From Oncomelania hupensis (Eukaryota; Mollusca; Gastropoda; Littorinimorpha; Pomatiopsidae): DNA of 64,000 nt. The DNA lies in assembly GCA_036898135.1 (NCBI GenBank), contig CM072523.1, forward strand, positions 30,344,149 through 30,408,148, given 5' to 3'. Shown in pieces: positions 11,336 through 64,000 of this stretch. Both the position numbers and the translations under genes were made by a program. Each line of letters starts with the position of its first letter. Position 1 is the first letter of the stretch. The notes under the pieces were generated by a model. The model saw only the letters and a list, made by a program, of their open reading frames with translations. It was not told the DNA's origin and ran no database searches.

Positions 11336-12434
11336 TCGGATTTCTTTTTTTCTTTATTTTCCTTAAATTGTCTTGCCCTAAAATCTCAACCTTTTCCAGT
11401 TCATGCAAAAACAAATTAAGAGCATTTTACAGCATACATTTATTGCATAAATATAAAGTGTATATGCTGCTGTAACAGGACAAAAAAAAATGTAATACTA
11501 AAACAGCCAGAAAAATCTTGTCTACTTTCTTCCTCATACAACTACTTCTGGTTTTATTGCCGTTCTGTTTCTGCGAGGGTTATTTTTGCAAGGTTTCAAG
11601 ATTCAACAAACACAATTAAAGAGGTCACAATTTCTTTCACTCATGTAGTGCTTTGAAATCTACTTCCATTATAGGTTTACATTATTCTTTTAGGTGATTG
11701 GTTAATGGAAAAGGTGTCACCCAATCACAGTAGTGTCAGCACTGTTATATAATTTTTTACTTCTTGCTTTTCTTCATTTGGTGTGTGGACTTTCCAGTTT
11801 GCAGACTTTTTTTAATTCTTTGTGTTTAATTTTAGAAGAAATTTGTTATTTGCCCATTGTGGCATTTGGATATTATGGGGACATAAGAAGAGCTTATTCT
11901 TGCGACTGTTTACAAGTAATTTTTTTTTAAAAATCCCAACAGCCAAGCTTATGCCCACAGTACAGTTGGGCAACAGGCTGTATTAATCCCTACAATATTA
12001 TTTCTTAATATGATTTATTCTTGATCATCTCAAAGTGTAGGGTTTGCTTTGTAAACTGATTTTTTTGTGTGCACAAGTCACAAAGTGATAAAAATATGTG
12101 AAGATGTGTTTATTAATGTCAGTATTGTTGTATATAATACGGATGACATTAGTGTGTATGTGAGGTATGACATTTTAATTCCACAAAAAAGTATAATGTA
12201 TTTTTTCCTCTTTCTTCTGTTGTCTGTTTACTGTTCATTGTTTTTTTTTTCATGGCTTTTTTACAAATCTTTGTTAACTGAACCCTTTAAAATTAATGGT
12301 TGGAAGACAGTTCACCTGATCTTGCAGAAAAATAAGTTTTACATTAAAACTGTGTGAACTAATGCTTTCTTGTTTTGTCAAGAGGGGATTCTATAAACAC
12401 ACAGCTGCCACTGTTAAATATTTGACCTAACTTG
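11336..12434. other. AT-rich intergenic DNA
   Basis: No exon, RNA gene or recognisable repeat found. Open frames here are short, AT-rich and lack splice or family support. Confidence 0.5.
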
Positions 12435-12610
12435 CAGACCTGCCTACTCTCCCGCTTTTGGCGGGAGACTCACGCTTTTGACATGTCACGAAATACATAT
12501 TTTTCAATCTTTATTGTTTGCAAACACGTCCTGGTCATACGCCAATGCCATGTCCCATTGTTATTATATAATGTCTCCCGCTTTTACTCTGAGAGGGGTA
12601 GGCAGGTCTG
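12435..12610. mobile_element. 176-bp MITE with 13-bp terminal inverted repeats
   Basis: The left end cagacctgcctac is matched by the inverted right end gtaggcaggtctg, a perfect 13-bp terminal inverted repeat. An inner perfect hairpin ctcccgc/gcgggag sits next to the left end. Flanks aacttg (left) and aactttg (right) may be an imperfect target-site duplication. There is no coding capacity. A fragment of the same end (cagacttgcctac) recurs at about 16341. Confidence 0.75.
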
Positions 12611-13065
12611 AACTTTGCTGAACTGTTATCACTGATTGTCTAGTCTTTTTTATGCATTACAAGTAGCCTGAACCTGTTTTGTGCACAGATTTTATATAGT
12701 ATGTGGAAATTGATTGTCTTAGACTTTTTTCACAAATGTTGTACATTCAAAACATGCAAACCTTCTTCACGATGTTTTACTCAAGCGGTGGTCATCTCCT
12801 CAGCATTTGCTGTCATAGCTGTTGTCAGTGATTCATTAGTTAGGTTACCATAGAGTATTTCAATATGTATTTTCATTTATTGGTTACTAAGTTATTCAGA
12901 AAAAATGGAAGTAGGACTGCTTACTCAAGAATGCTTGGTGGGGCATTTCTGCTAGTTCAATCCTGTTTGAGTTTTGGAGTATCTGTTTGCGGGTTGGGGT
13001 TTCTGGTTGTTGCCCAAAGCTTGTAAATATGTTAATGTTTGTAGTTTTTGAATTGTGGATGTTTT

Positions 13066-13770
13066 GTTGTACCCCTTGGGGTCATGAGCAATCTTGCCAC
13101 TGTAGATTGTTCAAACCTATAAAGGGAAAAGTGAAAGCCACAGTTGAAAACCTGTCTTTCCTTTATAGGCAAGACAGATTCACTGCGGCAACAGTACCCC
13201 CGTTGGAGTGCCGGGGGTTTTCAGTATAAATAGTATCCCCACTTTATGGAAATTTAGTGCTTTAAATTCCCACTGTCGCTGTCTTCCTCATTTACTCTTT
13301 CCTATTCCTGCTCTGTCCTTCACTCTGCTATACTATCTTCTTCTTCGCTAGATCAATGACCTACCTTTTTTCTTGAAAACTCTTCCTGGACAAGACTCCT
13401 TGTTTGTGTATGAGGTCTGTTGGATCAGCTTGGGAGTGTTGGACGCTTTCTGCTGGGTGGTCACTAGGGCTTCCTATGATTGTACTATTTAGCACTATAG
13501 GCATTTTATATGTATGCGTTTTGTTGATGATTTATAATGATGTTTGTATTCTATTTTGTTTTTGTAACCGGGGGTTCGCGTAGTTGAGGTCAACCCTCAG
13601 CCGTCCCTCGCGTGGGATGTCTTTATTGTAAAGTGACTGGCCGGTGGAGGGCATTCAATTTTCCCACTGGGGTTGTTTCAACAGATCTTTTATGCGGATC
13701 GGGGGTTGTCCGGTCCTGATTTGGCTCGGAAGAGTCCGCTGGACCTAAAGCAACAATAAATCAATCATGT
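13066..13770 (+). repeat. R1 retroposon, long form
   Basis: This copy carries about 130 extra bases before the usual 5' hairpin (tgagcaatcttgccactgta), also present in the copy at 59840-60565. The body continues through ttcagtataaatagtatccc to ctggacctaaagcaac. The 5' extension contains gttcaaacc, which resembles a pol III B box, but I see no convincing A box. Confidence 0.85.
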
Positions 13771-13924
13771 TTTGTTGTTGGCTTTTAAATTCTGCGTCTT
13801 TGTCAGTGTTCTGGTTTTGTTTACAGTTTAAATTGTTTGTTAGTGTGGTTTTGTATGTGTGTGTTAAAGGCAAAGTGCAATTTCATTTCTTTCAGTAATT
13901 ATTGACAATAGTCCCTCTTTCTGT

Positions 13925-14370
13925 AACCCCAAGAAGGTGCCAGAAGTTTCTGTATAAATAGCATCCCCATTTTGTGGAAATTTAGTGCTTTAAATTCCCA
14001 TTGTTGCTGTCTTTCTCGTTTGTTCTTTCTCGTTCCTACTCTGCATATCTTCTTCCATTGATTAGTCACCTATCTCTTTTCTTGAAAACTCTCCCAAAAC
14101 TCCTTGTCTGTGTATGGGGGCTGTTAAATCAGCTTGGGGATATTTGATGCTTTCTGCAAAATAGTGACCAGGGCTTTCTATGGTATTATTTAGCAATGTA
14201 GGCATTTTATATGTACGTATTTTGTTAATATTTTATAATGATGTTTATATTCTATTTTGTTTTTGAAAATGGGGCTTTGATAAATTAGCATAAAGTCTCG
14301 GCGTCCTCTGCATGGGATGCCTTTATTGTAAAGTAACCGGCTGGTAGAGTGCCTTCGGTGCTAACTAACT
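13925..14370 (+). repeat. R1 retroposon, diverged copy lacking the 3' end
   Basis: It aligns with the R1 5' block (gtttctgtataaatagcatc) through tgcctttattgtaaagtaac and stops before the conserved 3' end. It is more diverged than the other copies. Confidence 0.75.
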
Positions 14371-15451
14371 CTCTTTTTCTTGCAGAATGCAAATGTTCTG
14401 GTATTGAGTTGGAATTGAAAATTTCAAAGCATGGTTGTGCTCAGTATGGAAAGCATGACTCAGGGGAAGCAACATGGTTGTTTGGTGGTGGTGTGGAAAT
14501 GTTCTAATATTGAGTTAATATTGACAAATTATTGCAGTCATAAATGTGTTCAGTATAAAAAGTAGGACTCTGGGGAAGAAACGTGGTTAACGTCTTTCTT
14601 AGACACACTCTCATCCCCCTCCCTTACAGAGGAAAAAGGAAGGAAAAATATTGTCGCTAATGTGGCCGACTGTTTTAAGTGTTTTTGTAACTTAAAAAAA
14701 AAAAGAACTAATGGAGTATTGACGTCTTATTGATGTTCAAAGCATTGATCATTGTGCAATAGAGTAACAGTTCATTGTGTGTGTGTGTGTGTGACCATGT
14801 TGTGTTGTGTACTTACAGTGTATGAAGAAATGATTTAAAAACTTCTATGCTGTAAGCACAAGAAGAGAAAGGTTATTTGACAAGTCCTCTGATACTTTTT
14901 AAAAATTGCGGTTATTATTCATCTGCCTTTGTCAGTGCTACAAAGTAAAATTAACGTGGTACACTTTTTCTTTACTATTCTAATAAGACATTTGCCATAG
15001 TTTGGCAATTTGGAGATTTTAAAAAGTATTTTCAATCACAAATGTAGTGCACTGACATTTTTGATTCTCAATGAAATAAGGTATTATAAGTTTGTCTTTG
15101 ATTTCACACAGTCGAAATTGTTATTTGTTCATTCCATTTCATTGGATCGTTTGGTGTTCAGTTTGAGATTTTTAACCCAGTTTAGGTGTTCAGCATTGCA
15201 CTATATGCTATTGTTATTGCACAAGACAATCATCTGTTTTGTTAAGTTTTTCACCAGAGTTATTCACTTTAAAAAAAAAATTTCACTCCTGTTTGAGTGT
15301 GTCAAGTTACTGTTTACGCATGTTTAACATAAATTCTTGTTTATCCCAATTGTTTTGAAGTTAAACATGTTTAACATAACGCTCAAACTGTGTCACTTGA
15401 ATATCGCACTTTGAGTAGGCCTAATGTTTGGTATTGCGCGTTATAAAAGAA

Positions 15452-15492
<41 letters not shown>

Positions 15493-17482
15493 GATAATTG
15501 GGATTTTATTGAGATTTACTGGTTTTCTTTCAGAAGTAAAGTTAACAACACAGCATGAAGTTTTTATTGTTTTACATTATTACAGTGGTGTATGTGTATG
15601 TGAAAATGTATAAACTGTTGATGTGCAGATAGCAATATTACCTCACTAATGTAATATTACACAGAAACAAATGCTGCACACAGACACACAATATGGTTCT
15701 GCGAAGTGATTACATCATTTGCTTTCCTTTATAGTGTTTTTACTAGTCACAGCAATAGTACAAAATAATCCGATCAAATATATACAATATGCTTGTTTGC
15801 TCGAAAAACAAAACGAAACACACTAAAAAGTTTAAATATTTATATATAATTGAACGCTATTCAGAATAGTAAACCATAGCAAGTCTTTTTGGATCCAATA
15901 ATCTTAGTCTTAACATGTGATGTCATATTGATTTCTGCACTGTTCTGTGGAGTCTGCTCTAGTCCTCTCCACTGGGGCTTTGCGCACTGCTCTGTAGAGT
16001 CTGTTCTCAAATCGTTAAATATTTTCAGCCACCAACAGTTTAGTTTGGGGGAAAGCGGTCAGATGGGGTTTTTTAGTGTCCGGTAGTATTTTGATATCTA
16101 ACAATGTGTATTGAACTTTGTACAGTAAGCTACATTGTTTTTGGCATAAGGTTATCCCTGCCAGATATACCAGGATAAAAAAAGTGGGAAAGTTAAGACG
16201 TTGTGGATGGAGAGAATGGGAAGTAAACCCAAAAAACAAAAATTCTTCTTTCCTTGCCAACTGAATTGAATAGTCATCCAGCCACATGTAGGTGTAGCAA
16301 AAAAAAATTTTTTAAAAATAAATAAATAAAGCTTACATTGCAGACTTGCCTACTTTACGGTCGTTCACCGTTTTCGTACGCAAATTAGCCTTGGGGTACG
16401 GTCATGTGGTCCTATCCTATCCTATCGTAACTCGGAAGTTGGGACACTACAAATGATCGTTTAACCAGCGTCTGGTCAGCTCGCTATAATTGCGGTCAAT
16501 TTTTTTGTGTATTTTATTTTAAATTTTTATTTATTTTTGATTCTAATTAAAAGACACGCAGTGTAGTTACTTCCGTTCCCGAGGTGGCCCATGCGCACGT
16601 ATCGCCTCACTTGTGTTCCGGTTTCCTCCATTCTGCTCAGTGCTGTGTAATAGCAGGAAATGTACCGAAGCCGTTGAAAGTCTACAATGAAAAGTGGCCT
16701 TGACTGACTACATCTCCCAAAGGGCCAGCGTTGCAACATGCACTTTGTTCAAAATCCACTTCACCGTTGCACATGGCGGTCGCAACGACTTCAAAAGCGT
16801 GTATCACATAGATCAAAATCACATGAACAGTTTGAAGAAACTGCTAAAGGCCATTCGTCCATCAAAAGCTTTTTCCAGGCACAAAATCAACTGCTGCCAA
16901 ATACATGCATTCATTGTAACCTGAAGTATGTGTGTTGTGTTTATTATTTGAAAGAACGTTTATTTGCCCTCTTCTGCAAAACATTGACCTGCACTCTTCA
17001 GTTGTCCTTTCATTTTTATACTAAGTAATATCATTTGCTTAGTAAACACGCATTTCTAATATGTATTTCAGTGCACAATGTCAATATTAATGTGTTACAA
17101 GACAAAAAGTCCGTTAATCGATATGCAAAAATCTGGTCAAAGTTTCCAAAATCTGGTTTTAAGCTGCTTGGAGTACTGTCAACACGTTTTTCAGATAGGC
17201 AAGTCTGTTACAGTGCTAAAGAGAAAAAAATATATACATAAAAATATTTACTTGAAAAATCCAACAAAAATGAAGGATGGGGTGGCGTGGGGTGTGTGGG
17301 TGAGAGTGAAGGGTAGTGCGAACAATTTAACTACTTCTCTATACTTCCGTGCAAATTGTATTAGTAAATCATCACTGCAAAACATTATCAGTACAAGATT
17401 TAAGTTACATAAAAGCATGTATCTAGTTATCGCATCAGTAATTTGGCTTGGAAGTTGTCAGAAAAAAATCGTGAATACAATG
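14371..17482. other. Intergenic region between the convergent genes
   Basis: No gene supported. It contains a short (GT)n, an (ATT)n near 15452-15492, a partial MITE end near 16341 (cagacttgcctac) and AT-rich DNA. Because the two genes converge, both 3' UTRs should lie in 6.5-17.5 kb. A TTTATT (AATAAA on the - strand) occurs near 16944. Confidence 0.5.
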
Positions 17483-45591
<28,109 letters not shown>

Positions 45592-45673
45592 CTATGCAAA
45601 CCACACATGCATATACACACACAAACACACGCACGCACACATATACATTAACCAGTAAGTAGGTAGATAAGTA

Positions 45674-45802
<129 letters not shown>

Positions 45803-46109
45803 GGTATTTATGTAGCGCTTATTCCCGAAAGACCCGTTCAAGGTGCAATTCTGACGCTTTCACAATCCAATAAAAAAGAAAAAGGAAAATAAAATGAACA
45901 GCTAGGGGAAAATGAGAAAACAAAAATACACACAAGAGGCCACATATACACGGTAAACTCAAGATGTAACAGTTGTAGTAGAGACCACGCGGAACAGACA
46001 ATTGTTTAAGGAAAAAGTTCAATCAGCAATGAAAGATGAGAAGAGACGAGTCTTTGGTAGGCTTATTTATCAATAGTTGATTCGGCACCGATGCTTGTAT
46101 CTTGGTAAG

Positions 46110-46591
46110 TGTAACTCGAATTCGTTTATCCACGCAACTTGTTCACTCACCAACAAGGCAAGAGTCGTCGAATGAAGTTTTCCAACTTTATTCAGCAAAC
46201 ATCAACAACTGCATACAGGATTACTTTCCGAAAATCACTACAAGCAGACAGTGCATTACTTATATAGGCGATCGAGAAAAAGTTCGAACATTCCAGCATG
46301 ACGCAATAACACCCAATCAAAGTAAAATTTGTCACCGAACTGTGCACTGCCTTGCGTCATGTAATGTTTAGATTCGACAAGCTTTTACCCGTAACATCTG
46401 GAAGCTTCGATCGATAATAAAGAAGTAGTTCCAGAAAATTCTCAACAATATCAACAGACGCAAATTATACACATTATACAAAGCTTCTTCTAGCAACAGT
46501 GCAAAATCAAATCAAAGGTAAATACACGCTATTATTGCATGCTTTGCAAAACAAAATGATCGGAGCTATCGTGTGCGTCTCAATAGCAACA
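46110..46591 (-). mobile_element. LTR family 1, inverted copy near the contig end
   Basis: On the - strand it begins TGTTGCTATTGAG and ends GAGTTACA. It shares gctgaataaagttggaaaac, the catcaacaactgcatac block and tatataag with the LTR at 29817-30362. It is more diverged, with a different middle third. Confidence 0.75.
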
Positions 46592-46629
46592 GTGTGTTTG
46601 CTACAGAGAAATATTGGGAATTAATTCCA

Positions 46630-46930
46630 AAAACAGACGATCCGAAAGCAGTGTACGAGCGGGAACAGACAGATTAAGTTTGATTCGAGGGACTCTACGA
46701 GTAGGAGGATGTGAAGCTGAGCGGAATTTGCTGGATGGTGTGTACAGATGAATGCTGTCTGAAAGGTAGGAAGGTAAGAGCCGTTGATATACTTGAAGCA
46801 GAGAAGGTTAACTTTGTAGATTATTCTGTGTGAGAGAGGCAGCCAGTGAATGGAGGAGAGCAGTGGAGTGATGTGATCAAGACATTTTTTTCAAGGTCAG
46901 ATGAGCTGCAGAAGTTTGAACGCGTTGAAA
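46630..46930 (-). mobile_element. LINE reverse transcriptase-domain C-terminal remnant
   Basis: The - strand reads SSIHWLPLSHRIIYKVNLLC then FKYINGSYLP, the I-H-W-L-P-x-x-x-R-I-x-Y-K motif that follows the reverse transcriptase domain in CR1/L2/Jockey-like LINEs. A frameshift then moves the frame to YLSDSIHLYTPSSKFRSA. It is a decayed fragment. Confidence 0.65.
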
Positions 46931-47162
46931 GAGGTATATGGATGATGCAGGCAAACCAGAAAAAGAGAATGGCGGTAGTTAAGTGATAAAAGGATGAGAG
47001 AAGTGATGAGCCTTTGGGTGGCGTCAAGGAGTCCAAAGCAGCAACGATGAAAGAAGCATTAATAACAGTTTTTTTTTGTAAATTAAAACATAAAATAAAT
47101 TAATAAATAAATAATTTTTGGAACAGGTAAACGAAAATAATAGATCCAGGTCTTTAAGTTTC

Positions 47163-47662
47163 NNNNNNNNNNNNNNNNNNNNNNNNNNNNNNNNNNNNNN
47201 NNNNNNNNNNNNNNNNNNNNNNNNNNNNNNNNNNNNNNNNNNNNNNNNNNNNNNNNNNNNNNNNNNNNNNNNNNNNNNNNNNNNNNNNNNNNNNNNNNNN
47301 NNNNNNNNNNNNNNNNNNNNNNNNNNNNNNNNNNNNNNNNNNNNNNNNNNNNNNNNNNNNNNNNNNNNNNNNNNNNNNNNNNNNNNNNNNNNNNNNNNNN
47401 NNNNNNNNNNNNNNNNNNNNNNNNNNNNNNNNNNNNNNNNNNNNNNNNNNNNNNNNNNNNNNNNNNNNNNNNNNNNNNNNNNNNNNNNNNNNNNNNNNNN
47501 NNNNNNNNNNNNNNNNNNNNNNNNNNNNNNNNNNNNNNNNNNNNNNNNNNNNNNNNNNNNNNNNNNNNNNNNNNNNNNNNNNNNNNNNNNNNNNNNNNNN
47601 NNNNNNNNNNNNNNNNNNNNNNNNNNNNNNNNNNNNNNNNNNNNNNNNNNNNNNNNNNNNNN
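47163..47662. other. Assembly gap, exactly 500 N
   Basis: All positions are N. The round length suggests a scaffolding gap of unknown true size. The right edge begins inside LTR family 1 at the base equivalent to 30050, and the left edge lies some 570 bases beyond an inverted copy of the same LTR. Confidence 0.99.
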
Positions 47663-47974
47663 CTAAAGAAGCTTCCATCCCAAATAAGGTTGTATGAGGT
47701 GGGACAGTGATGACGAAATGTGTTTTGATTGGTTATAATTATGTCTTGCCCGAACGTTCTTTATTTCTCTGGTGTTAGAGAGACTATATAAGTGCCGCAC
47801 TGTTTCAAAATTGGATTGTATTGAATTGTAAAGTTGATAGTTGAAAAGTTGAGAGTGGAAAAAGCAATTGTATGCAGTTGTTGATGTTCGCTGAATAAAG
47901 TTGGAAAACTACATACGACGACTTTGCCTTGTTGCTGAGTGAGCAGGCTGCGTGGATAAACGAATCTGAGTGAC
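47663..47974 (+). mobile_element. LTR family 1, copy B counterpart, truncated by the gap
   Basis: Nearly identical to 30050-30362, with the TATA-like tatataag and the AATAAA hexamer. Its first 230 or so bases fall in the gap. Confidence 0.8.
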
Positions 47975-48150
47975 ACTTTATCAGGTTTCAAGCATCGGGG
48001 CTGAATCAACTGATAAAAAACAACATCGAGTGTAAAACAGTGGCAAGTGTAAGCACTGCGAGGAGGCGGTGGTGATTGAGGTGGAGAAGGGGAGTGGGAA
48101 GTAGAGGGAAAACAGCGTCAACAGAAATGGATAGATAACTATAGGTCTAC

Positions 48151-63411
<15,261 letters not shown>

Positions 63412-63699
63412 CTGTTCACGTGTAATCGTCAGTATTTTTCGTCACTCTCGCGAGTTGCGGCTAAACAAAGAGTGAGAGACAGAGACAGAGACAGACAGCC
63501 AGAGGGGAAAAATAGACACATTAAGTATTATTATTATTACACTTTTGTTAAACAACAGAGTCGAACGCCAGCTATATTGAATGTAAACATTTGCTGGCAT
63601 GTAGAAGATTTAGAAAGGAACTAAAGTCCTTGAAGAATAAATTGTGGTTTAAACTATGAATACTACTCAATTTAATCAAATGATTAATTGAAGTTTAGT

Positions 63700-64000
63700 T
63701 TAGTTTAGCTATTCATTTTACAGGGTACAGCGGACTTCAAAGAGCCTAATCAGGACAACAAAATCAGACCACAACTTGGTTGAAAGAGGACTCACTCCCG
63801 ATCCCTATAAAAGATCTGCTGAAACAACCCTAGTGGTAACACTGAAGGCACTCTACCAGCCGGTCCCTTTACAATAAAGGCATCCCACGCAGGGGACGCT
63901 GAGGCTATTCTCTAATTTATCGAATCCCCGTTTATAAAACCAAAATAGGCATAAACATCATTATAAAATATGAACAAAACACATACATATAAAATGCCTA
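63700..64000 (-). repeat. R1 retroposon, continues past window end
   Basis: Matches the R1 copy at 43068-43380 of copy A, including flanking sequence and the gtttagtttagtttag tail. It shows that the duplication extends beyond the window. Confidence 0.85.

Noticed and set aside
45816..46022. Short hydrophobic - strand frames as genes
   Set aside because: They overlap a SINE-like sequence and simple repeats; no start context or homologue recognised.
46821..47036. 71-codon - strand frame as an extra exon of the repeat gene
   Set aside because: Its neighbours match a LINE reverse transcriptase remnant, and no phase-compatible splice sites lead to A1.

Overview
This window looks like genomic DNA from an animal, probably a marine invertebrate and most likely a mollusc. 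That is an inference from intron-rich genes with GT-AG and GC-AG introns, a TMEM164 orthologue, tRNA-derived SINEs, LINE and LTR remnants, and a very heavy load of di-, tri-, tetra- and pentanucleotide repeats. I see no bacterial operons, rRNA genes or CRISPR arrays.

Region 1 (1-9.8 kb, + strand) holds the last two coding exons of a TMEM164 gene (602-702 and 5974-6552), separated by a 5.3-kb intron full of old repeats, then its AT-rich 3' flank. Region 2 (about 8.3-17.4 kb) has no convincing gene. It carries several copies of a retroposon family called R1 here, including a tandem array of partial units, and a 176-bp MITE.

Region 3 (17.5-45.6 kb, - strand) is one very large gene. I could chain 30 exons by splice sites, and every junction is phase-compatible. 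They spell 3,427 residues of a 5'-incomplete protein: a cysteine-rich N-proximal part with a sushi (CCP) domain and a second cysteine module, then many repeats of an FN3-like beta-sandwich. Repeat hallmarks are W-x-G/D-F-x-D-x-x-(S/T)-G, then N-x-A-G-L, then D-x-(T/S)-P-P-x-x-G. I recognise the architecture from large uncharacterised invertebrate extracellular proteins but cannot give a gene name.

Region 4 (47,663-64,000) is a second copy of 30,050 to about 43,380, in the same orientation, separated from copy A by exactly 500 Ns. Fourteen exons are present at about 2% nucleotide difference in the exon I compared. Copy B differs by a +1 frameshift, a 1.75-kb solo-LTR-like insertion with a perfect 5-bp target-site duplication, two extra R1 insertions and a (CTA)n expansion of about 710 bp. 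Copy A has its own LINE insertion, an eight-unit 48-bp minisatellite (one unit in B) and a 46-bp tandem duplication. Either this is a recent tandem duplication inside the gene, or the two haplotypes of a heterozygous animal were scaffolded end to end. The arbitrary gap size, and contig ends lying in or near the same LTR family, favour the haplotype explanation.
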